Notes under the pieces: model-generated
Database searches by the model: none
Told to the model about the DNA's origin: nothing
What the model saw: the letters and a program-made list of their open reading frames with translations, nothing else
Made by a program: the position numbers and the translations under genes
From: CAVPCY01 sp963770765
Lineage (GTDB): Bacteria; Actinomycetota; Coriobacteriia; Anaerosomatales; PHET01
Length of the DNA stretch: 64,000 bases
Assembly: GCA_963770765.1 (NCBI GenBank)
Contig: CAVYQS010000017.1
Coordinates: forward strand, 1-64,000
Direction of reading: 5' to 3'
In this document: piece after piece, positions 34,118 to 43,185 of the stretch
Position numbering within the stretch: the first letter of the stretch is position 1
Layout of the letters: the number at the start of each line of letters is the position of its first letter

Positions 34118-35020
34118 ATGCCACTGGGCACCACGCTTCTCGTGATCAATCCGACAGCCCGTCACGGCGAGACCGGGAAGCTCGTCCCGGTGATCGAGCA
34201 GCTGCTTCATAACGTCGCCCACGAGACCGTCCATACGGAGCACGTCGGACACGCGAGGACTATCGCCGCTGAGGCCGGTGCGTACGACACGGTCGTGGCG
34301 GTCGGCGGAGACGGGACGGTTCACGAGGTACTCAACGGTCTGATGACCCTCGATCGATCGACGCGACCGGCCCTCGGTCTCATCCCCACAGGCTCGGGCA
34401 ACGACACGCGCCGCATGCTCGGCACTCCCGCCGACGTGACGCAGGCCGCTCTGGTGCTCGCCTCAGGCAGCCGGAAGCGCTTCGACGTGGGGGTGTGCAA
34501 CGGTGTCTACTTCAACAACAGCTTCGCTGCGGGCCTCGACGCCAAGGTGACCGCGAAGGCCGTCGAGTTCAAGGTGACCAAGCATCGTGATGGTCTGTGG
34601 CTCTATCTCAGCGCTCTTCTGCACGTCCTGTTCAATGAACTGGGCAGCTTCCAGCTCTCGATCTCCTTCGACGGAGACGCCGCCGCGATGTACGACACGC
34701 TGATAGTCGCTGTCACCAACGGCCCCACCTACGGCGGTGGATTCCTCATCACGCCTGACGCCGTGCCCGATGACGGACTGTTCGACGTGTGCATGATCGA
34801 CCCGCTGTCGCTTCCGCAGGCGCTGGTGCGGCTGCCCTTCGTCGTGCTGGGAAGGCATACCAAGATGAAGCCGGTGCACATGTCGACTCACTCGTCGCTC
34901 GTCATCGAGTGCGACCGCCCGGTGCCTGCGCAGATCGATGGAGAGGTCCTGCTCGAGAGGCGCTACGAGCTTTCGATACTGCCAGGCGCGATCGAATGCA
35001 TCGTCCCGGGGAGGTCGTAG
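34118..35020 (+). CDS. dagK: Diacylglycerol/lipid kinase family protein
   Basis: This 300-residue DagK/LCB5-type kinase has the nucleotide-binding motif GGDGTVHEVLNGL and IPTGSGNDTRRML. It would phosphorylate diacylglycerol or a related lipid, returning it to phosphatidate synthesis. The plsY gene starts three bases after its stop, so both act in membrane phospholipid supply. The exact lipid substrate is unproven. Confidence 0.88.
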   Translation: MPLGTTLLVINPTARHGETGKLVPVIEQLLHNVAHETVHTEHVGHARTIAAEAGAYDTVVAVGGDGTVHEVLNGLMTLDRSTRPALGLIPTGSGNDTRRMLGTPADVTQAALVLASGSRKRFDVGVCNGVYFNNSFAAGLDAKVTAKAVEFKVTKHRDGLWLYLSALLHVLFNELGSFQLSISFDGDAAAMYDTLIVAVTNGPTYGGGFLITPDAVPDDGLFDVCMIDPLSLPQALVRLPFVVLGRHTKMKPVHMSTHSSLVIECDRPVPAQIDGEVLLERRYELSILPGAIECIVPGRS

Positions 35021-35022
35021 AG

Positions 35023-35724
35023 GTGGATGTCAGAGCGTACATACCTGTGGCGTTGCTGGTCGCCTATCTCATCGGCTCCATTCCTTTCGCCTACATCATC
35101 GTGAGACTCGTCACCGGTGAGGACATCACGCGCCATGGCACGGGCAACGTCGGAGCGATGAACGTCAGACGCTCCACCGGCTCGTGGGTTTGGTTCGGTG
35201 TCGCGATGGTTGCCGATGCGCTCAAGGGCTTCGTCCCGGTGATGATGGTCAAGACGGTGGGCTTCACCTCGTCGGCATACGCGTTTGCGCCCACCGGCGA
35301 GATCTGGGCGTCAGGTGAGGAGTTTCAGTGGTTCGCGGTGGCGGCGATGGCGGCCGTCGCGGGCGCGGTGCTCGGACACAACTACTCGCTGTGGATGGCG
35401 ATCATCAAGCGCGGCTTCCACCGAACCGGCAAGGGGCTCGCGACCGGCGGCGGAGCGCTCCTGGCATACGACTGGCGCTACTTCGTGGCCGTGGTCGTCG
35501 TTGGTCTCGCGACGATCGCCATCACGCACTACATGATGGCCGGTCAGGTGGCCGCAGCGCTCACGCTCCCGGTGGTCGCCGTCGCGCTCGACTCGCCCGA
35601 CTGGCCGTTCGCGCTCGCCATGGGAGCTGTGGTGTACGCCGCTCACCACAAGCGGTTCGTCGGGATGCTCAGAGGTGAGGAGCCCAAGCTCTACATCAAT
35701 GACCGTATGGGGCCGAGGGGCTGA
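35023..35724 (+). CDS. plsY: Glycerol-3-phosphate acyltransferase PlsY-like
   Basis: This 233-residue membrane protein has the PlsY signatures IGSIPFAYI, GTGNVGAMNVRRSTG and AVAGAVLGHNYSLW, with a GLATGGGALLAY loop. It transfers acyl groups from acyl phosphate to glycerol 3-phosphate. GTG at 35023 has GGGGAGG at eight bases. A longer in-frame reading overlaps dagK and is rejected. An insertion of about 25 residues in the first half makes it longer than the usual 200. Confidence 0.9.
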   Translation: MDVRAYIPVALLVAYLIGSIPFAYIIVRLVTGEDITRHGTGNVGAMNVRRSTGSWVWFGVAMVADALKGFVPVMMVKTVGFTSSAYAFAPTGEIWASGEEFQWFAVAAMAAVAGAVLGHNYSLWMAIIKRGFHRTGKGLATGGGALLAYDWRYFVAVVVVGLATIAITHYMMAGQVAAALTLPVVAVALDSPDWPFALAMGAVVYAAHHKRFVGMLRGEEPKLYINDRMGPRG

Positions 35725-35751
35725 CCGAGGACGCCTTGAGCGCCGAGTGCA

Positions 35752-35789
35752 ACCGGGGGCCGGGGGAACGCGCTCCCCCGGCCCCCGGT
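35752..35789. terminator. Bidirectional terminator between plsY and ferredoxin
   Basis: A 16-bp perfect stem with a six-base loop (ACGCGC) sits between the convergent plsY and ferredoxin genes. It would serve both strands. The stem is almost all G and C. Confidence 0.75.
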
Positions 35790-35808
35790 GATTTCGAACG
35801 GCGTGACG

Positions 35809-35985
35809 CTAGTCCATCGAGATCGCGCTGTTGGGGCACGAGTCTACGCAGATGCCACACTCGGTGCAGTCATCCGGACGGTTCAGCTTGGCGACGTCCT
35901 CGAGGTCGTAACAGCTCTGCGGGCACTCGTCCACGCAGATGCCGCACGCGGTGCACAGGCTCGCATCGACAACAGGAAGGGACAT
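35809..35985 (-). CDS. 2[4Fe-4S] ferredoxin
   Basis: This 58-residue ferredoxin has CTACGICVDECP and CTECGICVDSCP, giving two [4Fe-4S] clusters. AAAGGAA precedes the ATG. It is a low-potential electron carrier suited to anaerobic metabolism and could partner the hydrogenases or oxidoreductases of the window. An in-frame reading extends far upstream, but only because the BshC-like gene is read in a non-coding frame there. Confidence 0.93.
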   Translation of the reverse strand: MSLPVVDASLCTACGICVDECPQSCYDLEDVAKLNRPDDCTECGICVDSCPNSAISMD

Positions 35986-36098
35986 AGTCGTGTTCCTTTC
36001 ACCTGGTACGGTCCACCCTGATCGGGTCGCGCAATCATAACCCGCACCCTTGCGCGGGGCAATCGAACCTGGAGGGACCCAGCGCGCACGGGCGCGGT

Positions 36099-37674
36099 CT
36101 ATCCGACCTTGTCGGCGATCTCCGCAGGGTCCCAGAAACAGAACGGGTACGTGCGATCGGTGAGGATCTCCGAAGCCGCCAGCTGCGTCTCGAGCCCGTC
36201 GAGCTCGGCCTGGAATGCGTCGCGCACCGGAGCCATGATGTCGGCCAACGCACCGTTGACCTCGCGTATCCGCATGCCGATGGCCTTCTTGTCCGCATCG
36301 GGCGAGGATATCGCAGCCACGAGACGGATCTTCTCGGCAGCGAGGGACGCGGCGAGATCGCGTTCGGCAGGGTCGTCGAAGTCCACGTCGCCCATGAGCG
36401 CATCCGGGTTGTGTTCGATCCGGTTGAGCCGCTCCCTGGCTGCCGCGACCTCCTCTGTGGTGACGACGTGGGCGCCGAGTGGCAGGTACATGGTCATCGA
36501 CGCCACCACGAATGCCGGCGGTTCGACCCCGTAGTACCGGCGTATCACCGCATCGGTCACCTGGTCGTAACGACCACCCCCGATGCCATGGATGAACAGG
36601 TCGCAGCGTGAATACGCGCAAGAACATCGTGAGCGCGAGCGCCTTCGGCGCCATGAGGACACCCGATCGCAGCACCGAGTCGGTCGCCGCCCGGGGATCG
36701 GACGGCAGTTCGCACAGTGTCTCGGATCCGCTCACCAGGCGCACCGAATCGCCGACGGTCTCGGCCCAAACCGGCTCTCGGCTCGTCCGAGTGAGATGCC
36801 ACAGCGGCAGCTCGATGCGCTCGTCGACCCTCCGGAGGTCCGGGAACGGCTGCGCTGTGGATCGCGTCTTGGTCAGCGCGCGGTACCTCCCGAGCTCATC
36901 GTTGTAGTCGGCGACGAAGCGATCGGCGTTCAGGGCCATGTCTGCGACGAACAGGGCGAACCCCCGGGTGCGCGCAAGCGCGGTGACGGGAGCTTCCAAG
37001 TAGCGGGTGCCCGCAGTGCCCTCATGGCGCCGGCGGGCGATCGTGACCAGCTCAGCGAGGTTGTCAGCATCTGCCGCCGCGGTCGATAGGTGCGCGCAGA
37101 ACTGCGCGAAGTGCCGTCGGATCGCCGGCGCCGGCAGCGAGGCCAGCATCTGGTCGGTGGCCGAGCAGAAGTCGGCGAGCTCGGGTGCCGACGGGACCGG
37201 CGAGAAGGCGTAGGATGCGCCGGTGCTGCCGACGGCGAGGTACTGCCTACAGCGCGCCACGCCGGGGGTCATGCACGGCGAGGTCACAGAGACGGCGTCG
37301 AATCCGTCTGAGTCCACCATCACGTCGACGGCGGTGGCTCCCGTCTCGCGAGCGAGCCTGTCGATGAGGAAGTCCTTGACCCACACCCCGGGGTGGTAGA
37401 GGTCCGGCTGGTGGCCGGTGAGGACGATGGGCTCATCGGCAGAACCGGGGGCATCAAGCGGAACGCCCAGCTTCTCAGAGAACGCCGCGGCCACCGAGAT
37501 CAGGTCCTCCCGCGCCTGCGCCCTCATCCGAGATGCCGACACCCCTGCGACCGTGAACCCCCACTGTGCGGCCGCCTCGCGGTTGGCTTCCAGCAGGCCC
37601 CGCCACAGGTCATAGGAGGGCCGTTCGACGACCTCGCCGTGGCCGGCGGGCAGCGTGGGACGGGTGCGGACCAT
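36099..37674 (-). pseudogene. BshC-like protein gene with +1 frameshift
   Basis: The first part (37674 to about 36612) encodes a BshC-like N-terminus (IVLTGHQPDLYHPGVWVKDFLIDRLA). The second part (about 36610 to 36099) continues the family in the next frame from RCDLFIHGIGGGRYDQVTD to a coiled-coil tail. Removing one base near 36608-36612 restores a reading frame of 524 codons. BshC adds cysteine in bacillithiol synthesis; similarity is partial, so another role is possible. The next gene upstream encodes a BshB1-like deacetylase. The frameshift may be a true mutation or a sequence error. AAGGAG precedes the ATG. Confidence 0.7.
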
Positions 37675-37689
37675 CGTTCAGGGCTCCTT

Positions 37690-38385
37690 CTAGAGGATCA
37701 GGTTCGGACTCTCGAGTGCGATGGGCTCCAATGCGAAGAACGGCTCGCCGGCACCGACGTGGCCCATCATCCCCCACATCCGCGCCATCCCCTCCATCAT
37801 CGGGATGACACCTGCGTTCGCATCACTGGCGACGAACTGCGACTCGTAGGCGCGCAGCGCCGAGAGCTTGGTCGCGAGGTCATCGGTGACGTCGACGATG
37901 AACGACGGCTCAGCGACGATCCGCTGGTGGACCGCCATGTACCTGAACACGCGAGGCGGGAAGAACGGCTCGTGAGGCAGCTCGGTCTTCGTGAGCTTGC
38001 TGTAGAACCGGGCAGCGAGCGCGATCTGCGAGGCCGCGATGTGATCGGGGTGGGCGTCGACCGGATACGGCACGAACAGCATGCGCGGCCTCAGTTCGCG
38101 AAGGTGCCCCGCGAGCTCGAAACGCGCTTCGACCGAGTCGAACAGGTATCGGTTCGGCTGGCTCAGTGTCCGTCGCTGCGCGCCCAGGATCGACGCCGCC
38201 TGGGCGGATTCCGCCGCGCGCTTCTCGGGCGTGCCATGCGGCGTGGGCTCGCCGTCGGTCAGGTCGATGATCGCCACCTTCAGCCCCGCTCGGCACATCT
38301 TGGCGACCGTCGCGCCCATCCCTATCTCGACGTCGTCGGGATGCGCGCCCACACACACCGCATCGTAGCGTTCCATGGGGGTCAC
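37690..38385 (-). CDS. PIG-L/BshB1-type deacetylase
   Basis: This protein of about 231 residues has the zinc-binding AHPDDVEIGMG motif and a later YPVDAHPDHIAAS, as in LmbE/PIG-L enzymes. Similarity to BshB1 suggests removal of the acetyl group from GlcNAc-malate in bacillithiol synthesis, but mycothiol or glycan deacetylation is also possible. GTG at 38385 overlaps the glycosyltransferase stop (GTGA); ATG at 38376 is an alternative. It lies 15 bases before the BshC-like gene. Confidence 0.85.
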   Translation of the reverse strand: MTPMERYDAVCVGAHPDDVEIGMGATVAKMCRAGLKVAIIDLTDGEPTPHGTPEKRAAESAQAASILGAQRRTLSQPNRYLFDSVEARFELAGHLRELRPRMLFVPYPVDAHPDHIAASQIALAARFYSKLTKTELPHEPFFPPRVFRYMAVHQRIVAEPSFIVDVTDDLATKLSALRAYESQFVASDANAGVIPMMEGMARMWGMMGHVGAGEPFFALEPIALESPNLIL

Positions 38386-39077
38386 TGCTCCTCCAATGCG
38401 CGGTTCCACACGTCCATGTAGTAGGCGAACCGTTGCTCCGGATCATCGAGGTCAGCTCCGAAGCTGCGGTTGCGATCGCAGTAGATGCGCTCGACCGGGA
38501 TCTCAGTGACCCCGAGCCCGGCCCTCCACGCGCGGGCCCACAGCTCGAGAGGCATCGCGTATCCGGATTCTCTCAGCGCCAGACGGCTCAGAGCGTCGGT
38601 CCTGTACGCCTTGAAGCCGCAGAACGCGTCGGTGAGACTCCACCCGGTCACCCGGTTGATCTCGGCCGTCACCCGCGCGTTGATCTCCTTGCGGTCGTGA
38701 GGGGCATCTCCCACCGACCCACTCCCCGGCAGATACCGGGAGCCGGACACGATGGTCAGCTCGGAGCCCAGCGCGTCGAGGAACTGCGGTATGTGGGCCG
38801 GCTCATGTTGTCCGTCGCAGTCCATGGTCACCAGCCGAGAAACACCGAGCTCGCGCGCGACGTCGAAGCCGATCCGCAGTGCGCATCCGTAGCCGCAGTT
38901 GCAGTCGAGCCTCACCACCGCGATATCGCCGCGCTCGGCGAGCACCCGGGGCGTGTCGTCGGTCGAGCCGTCGTCGATGACGACGATCTCGCCGTCGTAG
39001 TAGTCTCGCACTGCGTCGAGCACGGCGCCCACGGTGGACGCCTCGTTGAACACGGGCATCAGTACAGCATCGCGCAT
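38382..39077 (-). CDS. Family 2 glycosyltransferase (DPM1-like)
   Basis: This 231-residue GT-A enzyme has MPVFNEASTVGAVLDAV, VIDDGSTDDTP and MDCDGQHEP, the nucleotide-sugar and metal motifs of polyprenyl-phosphate glycosyltransferases. There are no C-terminal membrane spans. It is co-transcribed with the deacetylase. It is not a BshA-type (GT4) enzyme, so it does not complete a bacillithiol pathway. Confidence 0.88.
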   Translation of the reverse strand: MRDAVLMPVFNEASTVGAVLDAVRDYYDGEIVVIDDGSTDDTPRVLAERGDIAVVRLDCNCGYGCALRIGFDVARELGVSRLVTMDCDGQHEPAHIPQFLDALGSELTIVSGSRYLPGSGSVGDAPHDRKEINARVTAEINRVTGWSLTDAFCGFKAYRTDALSRLALRESGYAMPLELWARAWRAGLGVTEIPVERIYCDRNRSFGADLDDPEQRFAYYMDVWNRALEEQ

Positions 39078-39079
39078 GC

Positions 39080-39544
39080 TCAGCTCGCCGTCTCGTCGCG
39101 CCGCGGCAGCTCGCCGGGCATCGCCGCCTCGATCACTCGGTACGAGGTCGTCACGCGGACATCCTCAGCGAGCATCCCGCCCACCGAGCAGTACTTGTGC
39201 TCTGACAGGTCGATGGCGCGAGCCACGGCCTCAGGGTTGACCCCGAAGCCCGTCACCACGTACTCGACCTCCAGTCTCGTGTAGATCTTGGGGAACTCGT
39301 CCTCGCGTTGGGTACCCTTCACCGTGATCTCGAGACCACGGACATCCTGTCGCTTCTTCTCGAGTACCGAGATCACGTCCATTCCGGTACAGCCCGCAAG
39401 ACCCTGCATGACCAGCTCGAGCGGCCTGAACCCGGAACCCTCACCCTTGTACTCGGGCCGCGCATCCATCACCACGCTGTGTCCGACCGCATCGGTACCC
39501 ACGAACTGTCGCTTACCGGTCCACGTGACTCGTGCGGTGTCCAT
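39080..39544 (-). CDS. OsmC/Ohr-family protein
   Basis: This protein of about 154 residues has the family pattern GGRRP-like GFRPLELVMQGLAGCTGMDVISVLEKKR and KYCSVGGML. The two reactive Cys (GLAGC and KYC) are present, so thiol peroxidase activity is possible. The second of two ATG codons (39544) has AGGAG at five bases. It is separated by two bases from the glycosyltransferase. Confidence 0.88.
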   Translation of the reverse strand: MDTARVTWTGKRQFVGTDAVGHSVVMDARPEYKGEGSGFRPLELVMQGLAGCTGMDVISVLEKKRQDVRGLEITVKGTQREDEFPKIYTRLEVEYVVTGFGVNPEAVARAIDLSEHKYCSVGGMLAEDVRVTTSYRVIEAAMPGELPRRDETAS

Positions 39545-39622
39545 CATCTCTCCTCGCATACGCCAGCGGGCCCGTCACCAGGCCCGCCGAACCCACCATG
39601 CGATGTGTCTGCAGTGAAGCCG

Positions 39623-41266
39623 CTAGATGGTGCGACCGACCATGGCTGCAAGCTCCCGCGGGTTCTTGGCTTTGCTGATGACCTCTTCGTAGGTGACCTT
39701 GCCCTTGGACAGGAGCGTCTTCAAGTGCTGGTCGAGCGTCTGCATGCCAAGCTGCGCGCCACCTTGGATGATTGTCTCCATCTGATGGGTCTTTCCCTCG
39801 CGTATGAGGTTCGAGATCGCAGGAATCCCCAGCATGATCTCCATCGCCATGACACGGCTGCGACCGTCGGTGGCTCGAAGCAGGACCTGAGAGAGCACTC
39901 CCTCCATCGTGTTCGAGAGCTGCATCCGAACCTGCTGCTGCTGGTGAGGCGGGAACACATCGACGACTCTGTCGACCGTCTCGGGGCCACCTGTGGTGTG
40001 CAGGGTGGCCAACACCAGATGGCCCGTCTCGGCCGCCGTGATCGCCGCCGAGATGGTCTCGAGGTCTCGCATCTCTCCTACGAGGATGACATCGGGATCC
40101 TGCCGCAGCACTCTCTTCAGAGCTGCGGCGAACGAATGGGTGTCCTCGCCGATCTCGCGCTGATTCACGAGGGACTTCTTGTTGCGGTGCATGAACTCGA
40201 TCGGGTCCTCGAGCGTGATGATGTGTGATGCACGCGTCGTGTTGATGTGGTCGATCATCGCGGCGAGCGTGGTCGACTTGCCGGATCCGGTCGGTCCGGT
40301 GACGAGTACGAGTCCACGCGGCCGGTCAGCAAGATAGCGACAGACCTTGGGGAGGCCCAGCTCGTCCATCGTGGGGATCTTGATGGGGATGACGCGGAAG
40401 ACCGCGCCCATCGAATTGCGTTGCTGAAAGACGTTCGCGCGGAAGCGGGACACGCTCGGGATGGAGTACGCGAAGTCCAGTTCAAGCTCGGTCTCGAAGC
40501 GTCGGCGCTGCTCCTCGGAGAGCAGGCTCATGATCATGTCCATGGTGTCGCGAGGAGTGAGGGGCTTGAGGTCGTCGACAGGGATGATCTCGCCTCGCTG
40601 CCTGATGGCGGGAGGGCTCCCAACGGTGAGATGGAGATCGGACCCCCCGCGCTGCAGCATGAGGCGGAGCAGATCGTCGATGTGCGGCACCTCTTCGTCT
40701 CCCGACGACGAACCAACGGACACCTCCGCGGGAGCGGGCTGCGGTGCGCCGTAACCCGCGAGCGGTGCTGCCTTCTCAACCGGTGTCGGAGCGCCATAGC
40801 CTGTGGGTGGCGTGATCGACTCCGGCGTCGCCGCCTGCTGCGCGGGCTTCGTCGCCACGGCGTGCGATGCACCGCCGGACCCGTCGGCCCGCTGAGCCGC
40901 GACGGCAAGCACCTTGGTGACGATGATGTCGACCGACCCGTTCGCGGGAAGGTGCGCTGCCGCGCCCACCGAACGCGCCTTGAGCGCCGAGGCCTCGTTG
41001 GGCTCGAGGCTCACGATCACCACCGGCAGATCTCTCGTGGCCGGATCCGCCTTGATCTGGTGGGTCAGCGCGTAGCCGTCGATGCCGACGAGCTCGGCGT
41101 CGACGACCACCGCATGAGGCACCTGTTGGGCGATCATTCCCAGCGCACGCGGGCCGCTGAAGGCCGTCGACACCTCTACGCCGGCCATCGCACCTTCGAG
41201 ATGGCGCTTCAGCGTCTCGGAATAGGTCGTGTCGTCGTGAACGATGAGTACTCTCAGTTCAGGCAC
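39623..41266 (-). CDS. pilT: PilT-type ATPase with N-terminal receiver-like domain
   Basis: This protein of about 547 residues starts at GTG with GAGGAGG upstream. Residues 1-120 form a response-regulator receiver fold (HDD near the start, VVVDAEL with the phospho-acceptor Asp), but the usual C-terminal KP motif is replaced by PANGS. A Gly/Pro/Ala linker with YGAP repeats follows, then a complete PilT motor (Walker A GPTGSGKST, LEDPIEFMH, VGEMRDLETI). PilT retracts type IV pili. The receiver fusion suggests signal-controlled retraction or twitching. No other pilus genes are in the window. Confidence 0.9.
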   Translation of the reverse strand: MPELRVLIVHDDTTYSETLKRHLEGAMAGVEVSTAFSGPRALGMIAQQVPHAVVVDAELVGIDGYALTHQIKADPATRDLPVVIVSLEPNEASALKARSVGAAAHLPANGSVDIIVTKVLAVAAQRADGSGGASHAVATKPAQQAATPESITPPTGYGAPTPVEKAAPLAGYGAPQPAPAEVSVGSSSGDEEVPHIDDLLRLMLQRGGSDLHLTVGSPPAIRQRGEIIPVDDLKPLTPRDTMDMIMSLLSEEQRRRFETELELDFAYSIPSVSRFRANVFQQRNSMGAVFRVIPIKIPTMDELGLPKVCRYLADRPRGLVLVTGPTGSGKSTTLAAMIDHINTTRASHIITLEDPIEFMHRNKKSLVNQREIGEDTHSFAAALKRVLRQDPDVILVGEMRDLETISAAITAAETGHLVLATLHTTGGPETVDRVVDVFPPHQQQQVRMQLSNTMEGVLSQVLLRATDGRSRVMAMEIMLGIPAISNLIREGKTHQMETIIQGGAQLGMQTLDQHLKTLLSKGKVTYEEVISKAKNPRELAAMVGRTI

Positions 41267-41435
41267 GTGAACCTCCTCGGCGCGGAGCATCCCCTGAGTC
41301 CGCGACACTGTCATGAATGGCGAGAACTGACACCACTCATTGATATCGGCCTGATTCGTTCGGTCCTGAAACCGTTGCGCGGTCTCAGGTACGATGGGTG
41401 ACCGCCGACGCACGACATGACGGGAGCCGGAAAGA

Positions 41436-42749
41436 GTGCTCGAGCTCGACATCGAAAGCCTAGCATACGGCGGAGACGCCGTAGGCCGCCTTGCAGATGG
41501 CCGGACCGCGTTCGTCACCGGGGCCTGCCCTGGTGACCGCGTTGCCGCGGTGATCGACGAGGAACGCGAGCGGTTCGTGCGCGCGCACGTCTCTGAGGTG
41601 CTGTCGCCTTCTCCCGACCGCGTCAGCGCTCCGTGTCCGTACTTCGGGCGGTGCGGGGGCTGCACGTGGCAGCACGTCTCCTACCGGCTGCAGTGCGATT
41701 CGAAGCGCCGCGCCGTCGTTGACGCACTCGAGCGCATCGGCCACATTCCCGATGCCGATTCGATCGTAGGCCCGATCGTCGCATCGAAGTACGAGTACGG
41801 CTACCGCAACAAGGTAGAGTTCGTCGTTGACCCCGCCAGTGCGCGCCCACGGTTGGGCTTCCATGTGGCCAAGAGCGAAACGGTCGTACCGGTCGAGTCG
41901 TGCATGCTTCTGCCCAAGAAGCACCAGAAGGCCCCACGCGCGCTCGGGGGCGCCCTGCGTTACCTGGCCGGCGACAGCGATCTCGGACTCGTCCGCGTGG
42001 GCTATCGCGTCGCAGTGAACACGCAAGACGTGGAGGTGGCGCTCTGGACCTCCCCGGGAGCGTTTCCCCGAAATGCGGTTGCCAAGACACTCCGGCAGGC
42101 CGTACCTGCCTCGAGCATCGTTCGCGTGCTCACCAAGGGCCCGTCCAGAGAGAGGACCGTCTCGGGCGTCGAGGCTCTGGCTGGGCGCGGCAACTGGCGC
42201 GAAAGGCTCGGAGACATCGATTACGCCATCTCCGCGCCCTCGTTCTTCCAAGTGAACAGCCGGGCAGCGGCGCGCATGATCGAGATCGTCCGCGAGGCCC
42301 TGCAGCCGGACGGATCGGACCGGGCTCTCGATCTGTACGCCGGCGCGGGCACCTTCACGATGCCCCTTGCGCAGCTCGCCGGCGACGTCGTCGCTGTCGA
42401 AGCGGCCGGACCAGCGGTCAGAGACCTGAGGCGCAACCTCGAGAGCAATCATCTGTGGGCAGAGGTGGTGGGCGGTGACGCGGCCCGCGAGATCGCAACG
42501 CTGGGCCACTTCGACATCGCGGTCGTGGATCCGCCGCGCAGCGGACTCTCAGCCGAGGTGATAGCGTCCCTGGCGTCGACGCGGCCACGCGATGTGGCGT
42601 ACGTGTCGTGCGACCCCGCGACGCTCGCCCGGGACTGCCGCATGCTCGTGTCGGCCGGCTACGAACTGGTATCGGCCACACCGGTCGACCTCTTCCCGCA
42701 GAGCTATCACGTCGAGACCGTCGCGCACTTCCGTCCCACGCACGGCTAG
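41436..42749 (+). CDS. RlmD/RumA-type 23S rRNA uracil-5 methyltransferase
   Basis: This 437-residue protein has an N-terminal TRAM domain, a [4Fe-4S] motif (CPYFGRCGGC), and a SAM-methyltransferase domain with LDLYAGAGTFTMPLAQ, VDPPRSGL and the catalytic SCDPATLARD. It methylates uridine at C5 in rRNA or tRNA. The GTG at 41436 is used, since the TRAM domain begins there. It is divergent from pilT. Confidence 0.93.
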   Translation: MLELDIESLAYGGDAVGRLADGRTAFVTGACPGDRVAAVIDEERERFVRAHVSEVLSPSPDRVSAPCPYFGRCGGCTWQHVSYRLQCDSKRRAVVDALERIGHIPDADSIVGPIVASKYEYGYRNKVEFVVDPASARPRLGFHVAKSETVVPVESCMLLPKKHQKAPRALGGALRYLAGDSDLGLVRVGYRVAVNTQDVEVALWTSPGAFPRNAVAKTLRQAVPASSIVRVLTKGPSRERTVSGVEALAGRGNWRERLGDIDYAISAPSFFQVNSRAAARMIEIVREALQPDGSDRALDLYAGAGTFTMPLAQLAGDVVAVEAAGPAVRDLRRNLESNHLWAEVVGGDAAREIATLGHFDIAVVDPPRSGLSAEVIASLASTRPRDVAYVSCDPATLARDCRMLVSAGYELVSATPVDLFPQSYHVETVAHFRPTHG

Positions 42750-42756
42750 ATGCAAG

Positions 42757-42784
42757 AAGGGACGCCCGCGCTGGGGCGTCCCTT
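42757..42784 (+). terminator. Terminator after the methyltransferase gene
   Basis: AAGGGACGCCC and GGGCGTCCCTT form an 11-bp stem with a six-base loop, eight bases after the stop codon. It lies between convergent genes and may work both ways. Confidence 0.7.
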
Positions 42785-42812
42785 GCGAGAACGGTACTCG
42801 CTCGGAGTCCGA

Positions 42813-43040
42813 CTACGCGACGGTGCCCACCTCGGGGAAATCGGTGACGTAGACATCGTGGGGCGCGTCCTCGTGCTCGGTGGTCATGTCTGCGCCCGCC
42901 TGATGCATACCCTCGTGGTCTCCATCGCCCCACATGGCACTCTCGGTCACGTCGTAGACCGTGCCCTTGTAGGCAACATATGCGGGCTTGCCGTCACGCC
43001 CGTCGAATCCCTTGAGCTCCTCGATGGTGAACTGCTTCAT
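42813..43040 (-). CDS. Cytochrome b5-like heme-binding protein
   Basis: This 75-residue protein begins MKQFTIEELKGFDGRDGKPAYVAYKGTVYDVT, the cytochrome b5-like heme/steroid-binding pattern. Histidines in DHEGMHQAG and EHEDAPH may bind heme. There is no signal or membrane anchor, so it should be soluble in the cytoplasm. Similar short proteins are common in anaerobes, but their role is unclear. GGAGGAG precedes the ATG. Confidence 0.85.
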   Translation of the reverse strand: MKQFTIEELKGFDGRDGKPAYVAYKGTVYDVTESAMWGDGDHEGMHQAGADMTTEHEDAPHDVYVTDFPEVGTVA

Positions 43041-43119
43041 TGCTCCTCCAACCGTGCTATCGCTGAGGCCGTCTCAGTGTATGTACCTGAAACCGAGACG
43101 GAGTGAACCGTCCGACGAT

Positions 43120-43150
43120 AAGAAATGGCGCCACACGTGTCGCGGCGCCA
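43120..43150 (-). terminator. Rho-independent terminator of the Crp/Fnr gene
   Basis: On the minus strand TGGCGCC and GGCGCCA pair around an 11-base loop and are followed by TTTCTTATC. It lies 36 bases beyond the Crp/Fnr stop codon. Confidence 0.7.
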
Positions 43151-43185
43151 GTCGGCATCCCTTCGGTTCGGTGGCGCAACCGGCG

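Noticed and set aside
35809..37674. One continuous 621-codon frame joining the BshC-like N-terminus to the ferredoxin
   Set aside because: The middle part is in a non-coding frame; the real BshC-like sequence continues in another frame and the ferredoxin has its own ATG and ribosome site.
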